64,000 bases of DNA from Spirochaetaceae bacterium (GTDB lineage Bacteria; Spirochaetota; Spirochaetia; SZUA-6; Bin103). The stretch spans positions 1-64,000 of the forward strand of contig JAPPKD010000258.1 of NCBI GenBank assembly GCA_028820215.1. Reading direction: 5' to 3'. The notes beneath the pieces are model-generated. The model ran no database searches and was not told the origin of the DNA. It saw only the letters and a program-made list of their open reading frames with translations. Shown here one piece after another: positions 15,812-24,992 of this stretch (the first letter of the stretch is position 1; each line of letters starts with the position of its first letter). Made by a program: the position numbers and the translations under genes.

Positions 15812-16216
15812 TCAGGAGCGCAGCTCGCTCCAGGGAACCTGCTCGTGCACCTCCTCCAGCTCGTACCCCTCCTCGCCGATGCAGGGGGCGAGGATCGCCA
15901 GCAGCTTCGCGGGCGCCCCGGACACGTTGAACGAGGCGTGCACCATCGCGGCGGGGATGAACGCCGAGTCGCCCGCCCGCAGCGTGCGGCTGCGGCGGTC
16001 GACCCACTGCTCGACCTCGCCGTCCAGGACGTAGATCACCTCTTCCTGATTGGGGTGGCGGTGGAAGTCGTGTCCTCCGCCGGGCTCGAGCTTCACCTCG
16101 ATGACCACGAGCTGCCCGGCCCCCGTGGTCTCCGGCCGGCTGTGCCAGCCCAGCTCGAACCCCTCCAACGCATCGCGCTCCACCTCGTCGCGCGCAAAGA
16201 ACCGACCTTGGCCCAT
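15812..16216 (-). CDS. Cupin-domain protein
   Basis: 134 aa, single cupin barrel. Motif 1 (HRHPNQEEVIYVLDGEV) gives the His-x-His-x4-Glu metal ligands, and motif 2 (FIPAAMVHASFNVSG) gives the last His. Small cupins of this kind act as isomerases, sugar-acid binding proteins or regulators; the function here is not clear. It is convergent with the dehydrogenase and lies beyond the sulfatase stop on the same strand. The C terminus is acidic (EEGYELEEVHEQ). Confidence 0.85.
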   Translation of the reverse strand: MGQGRFFARDEVERDALEGFELGWHSRPETTGAGQLVVIEVKLEPGGGHDFHRHPNQEEVIYVLDGEVEQWVDRRSRTLRAGDSAFIPAAMVHASFNVSGAPAKLLAILAPCIGEEGYELEEVHEQVPWSELRS

Positions 16217-16280
16217 GCCTCACCGTAGTACCCCATCAAACTGATGTCCACGTTCCGATCACTGCCCCACCGGGCAACCG

Positions 16281-17855
16281 CTAGTCGGCGGTGACCTGAC
16301 TGCCCCACCAGTCGGCGTTCGGCTGCCAGTCCGGGTCGAGATAGGCCGCGTGCTGCGCCTCCAGCTCGGGCATCAGTTCATGCTCGAGCCGATGCACACG
16401 CGCCTGATCCTCGGCCGCATCGTACTGCGGGTCGGACGCCGGAAACTTCGCATCCACTTCGTCGAGCCAACGTTCCAGGCGCAGCCACAACTCCTCGGCG
16501 GTGTCGCGCCGGTCGCTCAGGACGTCATGCCGCTCTCCGGGATCGGCACTCAGATCATACAGCTCGTTGTGACGGTCTTCGTGGTAGTGAATCAGCTTCC
16601 ATGGCCCGCGTCTGACTATCGATGAGGGATCGCCGCCCTGGTTGCCGTAGTGGGGGTAGTGCCAGAACAGGTCGCGTTCCGAAATGGCCGGGTCCGGCCG
16701 GCCCCGCAGCAGCGGGACCAGGGTGCGCCCGTCGATCGCCTGCTCGGCCGGTATGCCCAGACCTGCCAGCTCCAGGAGCGTGGGATAGAAGTCGATGCCC
16801 GAAACCGGCACCTCGCAGGTGGTCCCCGGCTCCACCACCCCGGGAAAGCGGACATGGAAGGGCTCGCGAATCCCGCCCTCCCACTGGCGCCCCTTGCCGC
16901 CGCGCAGGGGCAACATCGACGCGGAGTAGGAGTCGCCGGAGGAGGCGCCGCCATTGTCGGACGTGAAGCAGACGATCGTGTTCTCGGCGAGCCCGAACCG
17001 ATCCAGTGCATCAAGCACCAGGCCGACTGCCTCGTCCATGGCGGCGATCATGCCCGCATAGACCGGGCAGTCGGCCACCTGCCGAACGGGCAGGTTCCGA
17101 TCGAACCGGAACCGTCGCCCCGGTGCTCCGAGAGCACACGCCTTTGCACGAAACCGCGCCCAGCGCTCCCGGCTCGTCTGGATCGGTCCATGCACCGAGT
17201 AAAACGACAGATAGGCGAGAAACGGCTGGTCCCGATGATCGCTGATGAAGCGTGCGGTCTCCCTGCCGAGCCGGAGCGGCAGCGATTCGCCGTCGGGGCC
17301 CGACTCCAGCTTCGGGTTGTCCCACGGGGCGAAGTACCCGCCCTTGGGCGATCCGACCCTCCAACCCCCCTTGTTGATCTGAAAGCCGAAGTCCTCCGGA
17401 TCGGCGCCGGTGTCGCCGAGGTGCCACTTGCCGGCGAAAAACGTGCGGTAGCCGGCTCTCCGGAACACCTCGACAAAGGTGATCTCGTCTGCTCTCAGGC
17501 TGCGTTCATACTCGGGAGGCAACAGCTTGCTGTGCCGGCCCTGCTCACGCCACGCGGCGCCGGCCGGGGCGCCGATCCAGTCGGTAACCCCGTGGCGCGG
17601 TGGGTACTTGCCGGTCAGGATGCTGGCACGCGAGGGGCTGCACACCTGACAGGCGGCGTAGCCCTGGGTGAAGCGCATCCCGCCACCGGCCAAGCGGTCG
17701 ATGTGCGGACTCTCGTAGAAGCGGCTCCCTTCGATGCCGAGGTCGCACCACCCCAGGTCGTCGGCCAGAATGAAGACCACGTTGGGCCGGTTGGCGACGC
17801 TCTGCCATCTCGCCATGGCAACGCGAGGCTGGCACGCGGCAGCGCGCCCTGTCAC
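16281..17855 (-). CDS. Sulfatase (arylsulfatase family)
   Basis: Type I sulfatase, up to 524 aa. The metal-binding Asp pair follows NVVFILADDLGW, and the formylglycine signature C-x-P-S-R is present (CSPSRASILTG) at Cys 72, or Cys 59 counted from the internal ATG at 17816. Downstream elements GKWHLGD and ITVCFTSDNGG-like (NTIVCFTSDNGG) are also present. The GTG start at 17855 overlaps the hyuB stop (GTGA); ATG at 17816 is an alternative and removes a Ala/Arg-rich leader. No obvious signal peptide is seen, so export is uncertain. It requires an activating enzyme (anSME or FGE), not found in this window. It likely desulfates glycan or aryl sulfate substrates. Confidence 0.9.
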   Translation of the reverse strand: MTGRAAACQPRVAMARWQSVANRPNVVFILADDLGWCDLGIEGSRFYESPHIDRLAGGGMRFTQGYAACQVCSPSRASILTGKYPPRHGVTDWIGAPAGAAWREQGRHSKLLPPEYERSLRADEITFVEVFRRAGYRTFFAGKWHLGDTGADPEDFGFQINKGGWRVGSPKGGYFAPWDNPKLESGPDGESLPLRLGRETARFISDHRDQPFLAYLSFYSVHGPIQTSRERWARFRAKACALGAPGRRFRFDRNLPVRQVADCPVYAGMIAAMDEAVGLVLDALDRFGLAENTIVCFTSDNGGASSGDSYSASMLPLRGGKGRQWEGGIREPFHVRFPGVVEPGTTCEVPVSGIDFYPTLLELAGLGIPAEQAIDGRTLVPLLRGRPDPAISERDLFWHYPHYGNQGGDPSSIVRRGPWKLIHYHEDRHNELYDLSADPGERHDVLSDRRDTAEELWLRLERWLDEVDAKFPASDPQYDAAEDQARVHRLEHELMPELEAQHAAYLDPDWQPNADWWGSQVTAD

Positions 17856-19606
17856 TCGCGCACGCGCGGCGGGTCGATCCGGTCACTGCGCGTGAGGGCG
17901 AGGGCGCGCCGCCGGCGCACGGAGGCGGCGTGGTCGACGGCGCCGGTCGCGGGATCGATCACCACGCCGTAGCGCTGCGCGGCGGCCCGCACCGACACGT
18001 AGCCCTGGCGCACGTCCTCGGCCACCGCCGCCGGATCGCGCTGCCAGGGCGGGTGGTAGCCTGCGCCTCCCGGCAGGCGAAGGGTGAACCGTTCCCCCGG
18101 CTGCAACGTGTAGCGCTTCTTGGGGTGCAGCGCGCGGCCGTCACTGTGCACGACCTCTCCCACGCTGCCGTCCTCACCGCCGGCAAAGCCGTGCGCCGGG
18201 TTGCGCGTGCGGTCGTACATCGGCGAGTGGACCGCCGTGTTGCCGGTGACCACCTCCAGCTCCATCTCCTGGCCCAGCCCGCCGCGAAACCGGCCCGGGC
18301 CGCCGGAGTCCCGGATCAGCGCCCGGCGGTGCAGCAGCACCGGCGCCACCGCCTCGATCGCCTCGGCCGGCACGCCGGTGATGCCCGACGGAAACGCCGT
18401 CGCCGACAGGCCGTCGCGGTGCGCCCGCGCGCCCATGCCGCCGGCGGAGAAGAAGATGTAGGCGAACAGCTCGCCGTCCTGCCCGGTTCTGCCCTCCAGC
18501 ATGGTGTTCCAGAGCCCGGCCGAGCCCTCGGCCATCACCCGCTCCGGGACCGCCTGCCCCAAGGCGGTCAGGATCGGCTGCGACACGAAGTGCCCGATCA
18601 GGTGGCGGGCGGCCACCGCGGCCGGCCGGCGGCAGTTGAGGATCGATCCCGGCGGCGCGGTGATGGTCATCGGCCGGAAGGCGCCCTCGTTGTTGGGGAT
18701 GGCCGGAGCCACCACCGTCATCACCGTGTAGGTGGAGTAAGCGTGCGTGTAGTTCATGACCACGTTGATGCCGCGCTCCACCTGCGGCGAGCTGCCGGCG
18801 TAGTCGATGGCGATCGTGTCGCCAGCCACCTGCACGCGGCATTCGATCCGCAGAGGATCGTCGAATCCGTCGATGGCCACGGCGCTGCGGTAGGTGCCGT
18901 CGGGAATCTCGCGGATCGCGGCGCGCACCGCGTCCTCGGTCCGGTCGAGGATCGCCTCGCCTATTGCCTCCACGTCCGGGAGCCCGTACTCGTCGAGCAT
19001 CTCCACGAGCTTGCGCGCCCCGACGAGGTTGCCGGTGTGCTGCGCGTACAGGTCGCCGATCACCATGTCCGGCATGCGCACGTTGGCGCGGACGATCTCG
19101 AGCAGCTCGCGGTTGGGCTCGCCGCCGCGGAACAGCTTCAGCAGCGGCACCGCCAGCCCCTCCTCGAACACCTCCGTGGCGTCCGCGCCCATGCTCAGGC
19201 CGCCGATATCGGTGGCGTGGCAGGTGTTGGCGAACCAGCCGACGCCGCGGCCGCGGTGGAACACCGGCGTGACCACCGTGAAGTCGAACAGGTGCCCGGA
19301 GGCGGCCCACGGATCGTTGGTGATCAGGGTGTCGCCGGGGCTCAGAGACGCAAGCGGATGGCGAGGCACAACGTAGTCGCGCACGCAGTTGGCCATGGTG
19401 TTGATGTGGCCGGGAGTGCCGGTGACCGCCTGCGCCAGCATGCGCCCGCGGGCGTCGAACACGCCGGCGGACAGGTCGCCCGCCTCGCGCACCACGGTCG
19501 TGAAGGAGGCGTGGATCAGGGCCGCCGCCTGCTCGTCGACGATGGAGATCAGCCGGTTGCGCAGCACCTCCAGCGTGATCGGGTCGATCGTGATCGGATC
19601 GATCAT
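17852..19606 (-). CDS. hyuB: Hydantoinase B / oxoprolinase beta-type subunit
   Basis: 584 aa, cytosolic. It begins with the family hallmark DPITLEVLRNRLISIVDEQA and continues with the conserved GDLSAGVFDARGRML and LITNDPWAASGHLFDF segments; the Gly-rich C-terminal region (LRLPGGAGYHPPW) is also typical. It pairs with HyuA to open hydantoin- or 5-oxoproline-like rings with ATP hydrolysis. Its ATG overlaps the hyuA stop (19603-19606), so the subunits are coupled. The sulfatase gene overlaps its end. Substrate specificity cannot be told from sequence; acetone carboxylase subunits are related. Confidence 0.93.
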   Translation of the reverse strand: MIDPITIDPITLEVLRNRLISIVDEQAAALIHASFTTVVREAGDLSAGVFDARGRMLAQAVTGTPGHINTMANCVRDYVVPRHPLASLSPGDTLITNDPWAASGHLFDFTVVTPVFHRGRGVGWFANTCHATDIGGLSMGADATEVFEEGLAVPLLKLFRGGEPNRELLEIVRANVRMPDMVIGDLYAQHTGNLVGARKLVEMLDEYGLPDVEAIGEAILDRTEDAVRAAIREIPDGTYRSAVAIDGFDDPLRIECRVQVAGDTIAIDYAGSSPQVERGINVVMNYTHAYSTYTVMTVVAPAIPNNEGAFRPMTITAPPGSILNCRRPAAVAARHLIGHFVSQPILTALGQAVPERVMAEGSAGLWNTMLEGRTGQDGELFAYIFFSAGGMGARAHRDGLSATAFPSGITGVPAEAIEAVAPVLLHRRALIRDSGGPGRFRGGLGQEMELEVVTGNTAVHSPMYDRTRNPAHGFAGGEDGSVGEVVHSDGRALHPKKRYTLQPGERFTLRLPGGAGYHPPWQRDPAAVAEDVRQGYVSVRAAAQRYGVVIDPATGAVDHAASVRRRRALALTRSDRIDPPRVRE

Positions 19607-21738
19607 GACGCGCCTCCCGCAGCCGAGGTGGAGCGCACCAGCAGGCAGCCGCCCGCGCCGCCGGCCACGCTCCAGCCCGGCGGCACCACGGTGGTGGACT
19701 CCGCCTCCTCGATGATCGCCGGCCCCTCGGTGGCGAAATCCGGCGCCAGCAGGTGGCGCTGGTAGACCGGCGTGGACAGGAAGGCACCCGTGCCGTCGAA
19801 CAGCGCATCGCGGCGCGGCGGCTCCGCGGCAGCCTGAGCCGCACCACCGGTTGCGTCGTCACGCGCTGCCATGTGCTCCGGGATCTGGCCGAGGTCGGGG
19901 CGCGGCCCCTCCACGGAGACCCGCCAGTTCACGGCCTCCAGCGGCACGCCGTCACAGAGCTGGCCGTAGAAGGCCGTGTAGGCGCGCTCGAAGCTCCGCC
20001 GCACGTCCTCCAGCAGGGCGGCGTCCGGCGTGCCCGGCGGAACCTCCACCCGGATCTCGTAGCCCTGCCCCGCGTAGCGCAGGTCGGCGGAACGCCGCAC
20101 GGCGATCGCCTCGTCAGCCACGCCGGCCGCGCCCACCCGCTCCCGGCCCTCCCGCTCCAGCTCCTCCAGGATCGCCGCCAAGGTAGAGCACTCGATCCGG
20201 TCGAGCCGCGCCACGTAGCTGCGCGTGATGTCGAACGAGAGCGGCGCCAGCAGCAGGCCGAACGCCGAGCCGACCCCGGTCAGCGGCGGGATCACCACCG
20301 TGTCGAGCCCCAGGCGCCGCGCCACGCCGCAGGCGTGCAGCGGGCCGGCGCCGCCGGTCGCCACCAGGGCGTAGCGCCGCGTGTCCAGGCCGCGTTCGGC
20401 CGCGTGCACGCGGGCGGCCGCGGCCATGTTCTCGTTGACCAGGTCGTGGATCCCCCACGCCACGCGCACCGCATCCATCTCCAGGCTCGACGCCAGCTCC
20501 CCGAAGGCGGCGCGGGCGGCGTCCACGTCCAGCGTCATCGTACCGCCGGCGAAGGCGTGCGGATCGAGGTAGCCCAGCAGCAGGTCGGCGTCGGTGACCG
20601 TGGCCTCGCGCCCGCCGCGCCCGTAGCAGGCGGGCCCTGGTTCCGAGCCGGCGCTCCGAGGACCCACGGCCGGCAGTCCCAGGTCGCCCAGCCGGGCGAT
20701 GCTGCCGCCGCCGGCGCCGATCTCGATCATCTGCATGGTGGGCATCAGCAGCGGCAGCCCGCTGCCGCGCTTGAAGCGGTGCACGCGCGCCACCTCCGAC
20801 TCGGCCGTCACCGCGAACTCGCCGTGCTCGGTGAACACCGCCTTGGCCGTGGTGCCGCCCATGTCGAACGCCAGCACCTCGTCGTGGCCGGTGAGGCGGC
20901 CCCACCAGGCGCCGGCCAGCGCACCGCCGGCCGGTCCCGACTCCACCAGGCGGATGGGGACGTCGGCCGCGGTCTCGACGGTGGCGGTGCCGCCGGTGGA
21001 CAGCATGATGTGCACGGGTGCCGCCACGCCGGCGCGGCGCAGCCCGTCCTCCAGCCCGCGAAGGTAGCCGGCCGCGAGCGGCTGCACGTAGGCGTTGGCG
21101 ACCGCGGTGGAGGCGCGCTGGTACTCGCGCAGGGCCGGCGCCACCCGGTGCGACAGGGTCACCGGCAGGCTCGGCAGCCGCTCCCGCAGCAGCTCCGCGG
21201 TGGCGACCTCGTGCGCGGGGTTGGCGTACGCGTGCAGGTAGCACACCGCCACCGCCTCGATGCCCTCGGCCTGCAGCGCGTCGCAGATCGGCTCCAGGAC
21301 CTCCGGGTCCAGCGTCCGAAGCGGCGTTCCGGCCGCGTTCATCCGCTCCGGCACCTCGAAGCGCAGCCGGCGCTCCACCAGCGGCGCCGGTTTGACGAGC
21401 CCCAGGTCGTAGATGTCGTAGCGGCCCTCCGTGCCGATCTCCAGCGCGTCGCGGAAGCCGGCGGTGGTGAGCAGCGCGGTGCGCGCCCCGCGCCGTTCGA
21501 TCAGGGCGTTGGTTACCAACGTCGTGCCGTGAATGACGCCGCCAATGCCTGCCGGCGCCACCCCACTCGTCTCCAGCAGGGCCGCGATCCCCTGCAGCAC
21601 GCCGGCCGAGGGGTCGGGCACGGTGGTCAGCACCTTGCCGACGTGGCAGCGCTGCCGCTCCTCGTCCAGGATCAGGAGATCGGTGAAGGTACCGCCGATG
21701 TCCACGGCGACGCGGTAGCGTCGGGGCGGTTCAGCCAT
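19603..21738 (-). CDS. hyuA: Hydantoinase A / oxoprolinase alpha-type subunit
   Basis: 711 aa, actin-like ATPase fold. The N-terminal phosphate-binding loop is VAVDIGGTFTDLLI. The second ATP loop is the segment DEVLAFDMGGTTAKAV near residue 290. IGAGGGSIAR and GRGGREATVTDADLLLGYL are further family markers. Start ATG 21738 follows non-coding sequence; longer frames add Arg-rich shadow. It should couple ATP hydrolysis to ring opening of a hydantoin or 5-oxoproline with HyuB. It is divergent from the DHDPS cassette across 110 bases. Confidence 0.93.
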   Translation of the reverse strand: MAEPPRRYRVAVDIGGTFTDLLILDEERQRCHVGKVLTTVPDPSAGVLQGIAALLETSGVAPAGIGGVIHGTTLVTNALIERRGARTALLTTAGFRDALEIGTEGRYDIYDLGLVKPAPLVERRLRFEVPERMNAAGTPLRTLDPEVLEPICDALQAEGIEAVAVCYLHAYANPAHEVATAELLRERLPSLPVTLSHRVAPALREYQRASTAVANAYVQPLAAGYLRGLEDGLRRAGVAAPVHIMLSTGGTATVETAADVPIRLVESGPAGGALAGAWWGRLTGHDEVLAFDMGGTTAKAVFTEHGEFAVTAESEVARVHRFKRGSGLPLLMPTMQMIEIGAGGGSIARLGDLGLPAVGPRSAGSEPGPACYGRGGREATVTDADLLLGYLDPHAFAGGTMTLDVDAARAAFGELASSLEMDAVRVAWGIHDLVNENMAAAARVHAAERGLDTRRYALVATGGAGPLHACGVARRLGLDTVVIPPLTGVGSAFGLLLAPLSFDITRSYVARLDRIECSTLAAILEELEREGRERVGAAGVADEAIAVRRSADLRYAGQGYEIRVEVPPGTPDAALLEDVRRSFERAYTAFYGQLCDGVPLEAVNWRVSVEGPRPDLGQIPEHMAARDDATGGAAQAAAEPPRRDALFDGTGAFLSTPVYQRHLLAPDFATEGPAIIEEAESTTVVPPGWSVAGGAGGCLLVRSTSAAGGAS

Positions 21739-21848
21739 CGCCGCATCGTACCCCGCGGTGCGGTGAGCGTACGCGCGACGCGCTCCCGGAACTTGCCGCT
21801 GCGCGCGCATTGCGCGAAGCTCGGGTGAATACGCACGAGGAGCGTTCA

Positions 21849-22763
21849 ATGTCCGCAGACCGTCCCGCGCCGCTGCGCGGCTACATCATGCCCCTGCTGA
21901 CCCCGTTCAACGCCGACGGCAGCGTCGACGAGCAGGGCATGCGCACCAACATCGACTACCTGATCGGCGAAGGCATCCACGGCATCACCCTCACCGGCTC
22001 GTTCGGGGAGTTCCCGCTGCTCAGCGAGCCGGAGCGCATCCGCCTGTACGAGGTGGCAGTCGAGCAGGCGGCCGGCCGCTGCACGGTGATCGCCGGCACC
22101 GCGCACGCGCGCACCGACACCGTGATCGAGCTCGGCGACGCCGCCGCCCGTGCGGGAGCGGACGGCGTGATGATGACGCCCCCCCACTACCTCCGCCCCT
22201 GCGACGACGACCTGCGGTGGCACTTCGGTCGCATCGCGGCCGAGAGCAAGCTGCCGATCACGATCTACAACAACCCGCCGCGCGTCGCGATCAACATGTC
22301 GGTGTCGCTCCTGGTGGAGCTGAGCCGGCTCGACAACGTGGTGACCATCAAGCAGTCCAGCCTGGACCTCACCGAGCTGATCGACCTGATCGATCACACC
22401 GATGGCCGGGACGGCTTCTTCGTGACCAACGGACAGGAGCCGCGGGCGATGCCGGCGCTGGTGATGGGGGCGGACGCCAACTACGGCATCTCGCCGCTGA
22501 TGCTGGGGCGCGAGTGCATCGACCTGTACGACTGCGTCCGCGCCGGCGACCTGGCGCGGGCGCGCGCGATTCAGCGGAAGGTGAACAGCATCCGGCGCGC
22601 GTTCGCGGCCGCGGCCGCCACGCCGGCCGCCGCGCTGCGCTACCTGGCCAACAAGCGGGGTCTGGCCGGCGGATGCACGCGCGCGCCGATCGCGGCGCTG
22701 TCCGACGCCGACATGCAGCTGCTGGACCAGGCCGCGGCGGACGCCGGCATGACCAGCGTCTGA
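21849..22763 (+). CDS. Dihydrodipicolinate synthase family aldolase
   Basis: 304 aa. Both key residues are present: Tyr 140 (ITIYNNPPR) and Schiff-base Lys 168 (VVTIKQSS). The N-terminal PLLTPFNADGSVD and GSFGEFPLLSEPER segments are classical. ATG at 21849 follows a GAGGAG ribosome-binding site. The catabolic context (aldo/keto reductase and BNR protein downstream) argues for a 2-keto-3-deoxy sugar acid aldolase or dehydratase, or a NanA-like lyase, rather than lysine biosynthesis. It leads a three-gene plus-strand operon. Confidence 0.88.
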   Translation: MSADRPAPLRGYIMPLLTPFNADGSVDEQGMRTNIDYLIGEGIHGITLTGSFGEFPLLSEPERIRLYEVAVEQAAGRCTVIAGTAHARTDTVIELGDAAARAGADGVMMTPPHYLRPCDDDLRWHFGRIAAESKLPITIYNNPPRVAINMSVSLLVELSRLDNVVTIKQSSLDLTELIDLIDHTDGRDGFFVTNGQEPRAMPALVMGADANYGISPLMLGRECIDLYDCVRAGDLARARAIQRKVNSIRRAFAAAAATPAAALRYLANKRGLAGGCTRAPIAALSDADMQLLDQAAADAGMTSV

Positions 22764-22784
22764 CCCGCGGCGGAGGAGCGGAGG

Positions 22785-23759
22785 ATGGAGTTCCGCACGC
22801 TGGGCCGCACCGGCCTTTCGGTTTCGCTGGTCTCCTTCGGCACCGGCGGCCCCAGCGGGTTCGGCGCCCCGGAGGCGGCCGAGCGGCCGCAGCGCGCCGC
22901 GCTGGTGCACCGCTGTCTGGACCACGGCATCAACCTCTTCGACACCTCCGAGAACTACGGCGAGAGCGAGGCACTGCTCGGCGAGGCGCTGGCCGGCGTG
23001 CCGAGCGACCATTACCTGCTGCTCACCAAGTGGGCACCTTCGCCGCGCTGGTCGCCGGCGGGGATGGGCGGCGCCGACGCGCCGATCCAGACCGATCCGG
23101 AGTCGCTCACCCGCGGGGTCGAGGCGAGCCTGCGGCGGCTGCGGACCGACGTCATCGACGTCATGGAGCTGCACGGCGTGCGCCCCGAGCAGTACGAGGA
23201 GGTGGCCGAGCGGTTCATCCCGGTGCTGGACCGGCTTCGCGCCGAAGGCAAGATCCGCTACCGCGGCATCAGCGAGCGCTACATCGTCGACCCCGCGCAC
23301 GAGGCGGTCTCGCTGGCGCTCGAACGCCACCCGGACTCCTGGGACGTCATCTCGCTCAAGTACGGGATCCTCAACCAGTTCGCGGCCAAGCGCGCGCTGC
23401 CGCTGGCGCGGCAACACGGCACCGGCGTCGTCTGCATGAGCGCGGTGCGTTCGAAGCTCTCCCAGCCGGCCCAGCTCCGCGCGCTGATCGCCGAGCTCAA
23501 GCGGGACGAAGCGATTTCCGACGACGCCCTGGACGACGATGATCCGCTGGGCTGGCTGGTCGGAGGCAGCGTCGACTCGGTCATCACCGCCGGCTACCGC
23601 TTCGCGGCCCGCCATCCGGACATCCACACGGTGCTGACCGGCACCACCAACCTCCAGCACCTCGACGCCAACGTCGCCTGCATGGAGAGCCTGGAGCTCC
23701 CCGAGGAGCACGCCGAGCGCCTGCGCTCGGTGTTCGGCGAGCTAGCCGTCTGGGCATGA
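22785..23759 (+). CDS. Aldo/keto reductase
   Basis: 324 aa, NADPH-dependent (beta/alpha)8 oxidoreductase. The catalytic tetrad is visible: Asp 53 and Tyr 58 (LFDTSENYGE), Lys 82 (LLTKWAP) and His 130 (VMELHGVRP). The start is ATG 22785, preceded by GGAGGAGCGGAGG only bases away. It follows the DHDPS-like gene by 21 bases. The length matches L-fucose, galactose or related sugar dehydrogenases of the AKR superfamily, but the specific substrate is unknown. Confidence 0.9.
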   Translation: MEFRTLGRTGLSVSLVSFGTGGPSGFGAPEAAERPQRAALVHRCLDHGINLFDTSENYGESEALLGEALAGVPSDHYLLLTKWAPSPRWSPAGMGGADAPIQTDPESLTRGVEASLRRLRTDVIDVMELHGVRPEQYEEVAERFIPVLDRLRAEGKIRYRGISERYIVDPAHEAVSLALERHPDSWDVISLKYGILNQFAAKRALPLARQHGTGVVCMSAVRSKLSQPAQLRALIAELKRDEAISDDALDDDDPLGWLVGGSVDSVITAGYRFAARHPDIHTVLTGTTNLQHLDANVACMESLELPEEHAERLRSVFGELAVWA

Positions 23760-23783
23760 GATCGGAATAGAAGGGAGGAAACC

Positions 23784-24992
23784 ATGGATACAACGACCGC
23801 GGGTCGCCCGACGTTTCGCAAGCCGCCTCCGGAAGGCGTGATGGAAGTCGTGGGGATCGGCCGAGAGTGGAGCATCGCGCAGCTCGCCGACGGCGCGCTG
23901 CTGGCGGCGCGCAAGCGCCACTATCGCCTGTCCCGTGACGGCGGCGAGTCGTGGGATGAGGAACGGGAGTTCCCGGAGCCGGTCTGCGCGTGGGGGGTGC
24001 TGCGGCTGCAGTCCGGCGCCCTGGCCGCGTTCTCGCGGGAAACGCTGTGGCTCTCCGGCGACGACGGGAGGAGCTGGGGCGAGGGAAGGCCGATCGAACT
24101 GTTCGGCAGTCCCTACTACGACACCCTGATCCAGTTGTCGAGCGGCCGCCTCCTCTACCCCAACCGGACGTGCTTCGCCAACCAGAACCACTCCGACCTG
24201 CCGCTGGACCAGATCCGCAGCTACGGCATCTGGAAGGGAATCCGGCGCCTGGTGGACGGGCACTACCACTGGCCGGAGATCGACATCGGCTCCGTAAGCT
24301 ACTCCGACGACGAGGGCGCGACCTGGCAGGTGTGCGACGGCGAGCTGATGGGCTGGTTCGACCGCGACGGCATCGCCAACGGCTACGGCGGCGTCACCGC
24401 CTGCGACGAGCCGAGCGTGGTCGAGACCTCCGACGGTCGCGTGCTGTTCCTGGCCCGCTCCACGGTGGGCCGGCTGGTGGGCAGCTACAGCCGGGACGGC
24501 GGCGCAACGTGGTCGGCGGTGCGCCCCACCGCGCTGGCCGCCTCCTACTCGCCGCCGGCCGCGACCTCGATCCCGTCCACCGGCGACCTGCTCTGCGTCT
24601 GGAACCAGACATCGCGGGAGGAGATCCGCCGCGGCTACCGGCGCGGCCGGCTGTCGGCCGCCATCTCGCGCGACTCGGGCGCCACCTGGGAACAGTTCCG
24701 CACCATCGAGGTGAGCGCGGGCCTGGACGACGTCGAGCGAATCCCGGAGGAGTACCCGCTCACCCCCGTGATCGGCGTGCCCGACCTGGGCCAGCTTCCC
24801 GACGACTTCGCCGTGTTCCGCTACCCCAATGTCCGCGTCATCGGTGACCGGGTCTTCATCCTCTACGCGCGCGAGTGGTTCAAGCTCGCGGGTGGCACGA
24901 AGTCCGGCTTCGAGGACGAGGGCAGCTCCGACGTGGTGCTGGGCCAAGAAAACGTGCTGCGCATCTACCCGCTCGCCTACTTCTACCCGTAG
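23784..24992 (+). CDS. Sialidase-like BNR-repeat protein
   Basis: 402 aa beta-propeller of the exo-alpha-sialidase group. Asp boxes include SRDGGESWDE, SGDDGRSWGE, SDDEGATWQV, SRDGGATWSA and SRDSGATWEQ. There is no signal peptide. The start has a strong GGGAGGAAACC ribosome-binding site. It closes the DHDPS/AKR operon. The stop overlaps the stop of the convergent acyltransferase by 10 bases. Many proteins of this group are annotated sialidases without evidence; hydrolysis or epimerisation of an acidic sugar is possible. Confidence 0.85.
   Translation: MDTTTAGRPTFRKPPPEGVMEVVGIGREWSIAQLADGALLAARKRHYRLSRDGGESWDEEREFPEPVCAWGVLRLQSGALAAFSRETLWLSGDDGRSWGEGRPIELFGSPYYDTLIQLSSGRLLYPNRTCFANQNHSDLPLDQIRSYGIWKGIRRLVDGHYHWPEIDIGSVSYSDDEGATWQVCDGELMGWFDRDGIANGYGGVTACDEPSVVETSDGRVLFLARSTVGRLVGSYSRDGGATWSAVRPTALAASYSPPAATSIPSTGDLLCVWNQTSREEIRRGYRRGRLSAAISRDSGATWEQFRTIEVSAGLDDVERIPEEYPLTPVIGVPDLGQLPDDFAVFRYPNVRVIGDRVFILYAREWFKLAGGTKSGFEDEGSSDVVLGQENVLRIYPLAYFYP

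Noticed and set aside
21849..22763. dapA of lysine biosynthesis
   Set aside because: Operon partners are catabolic and no other lysine genes are present.
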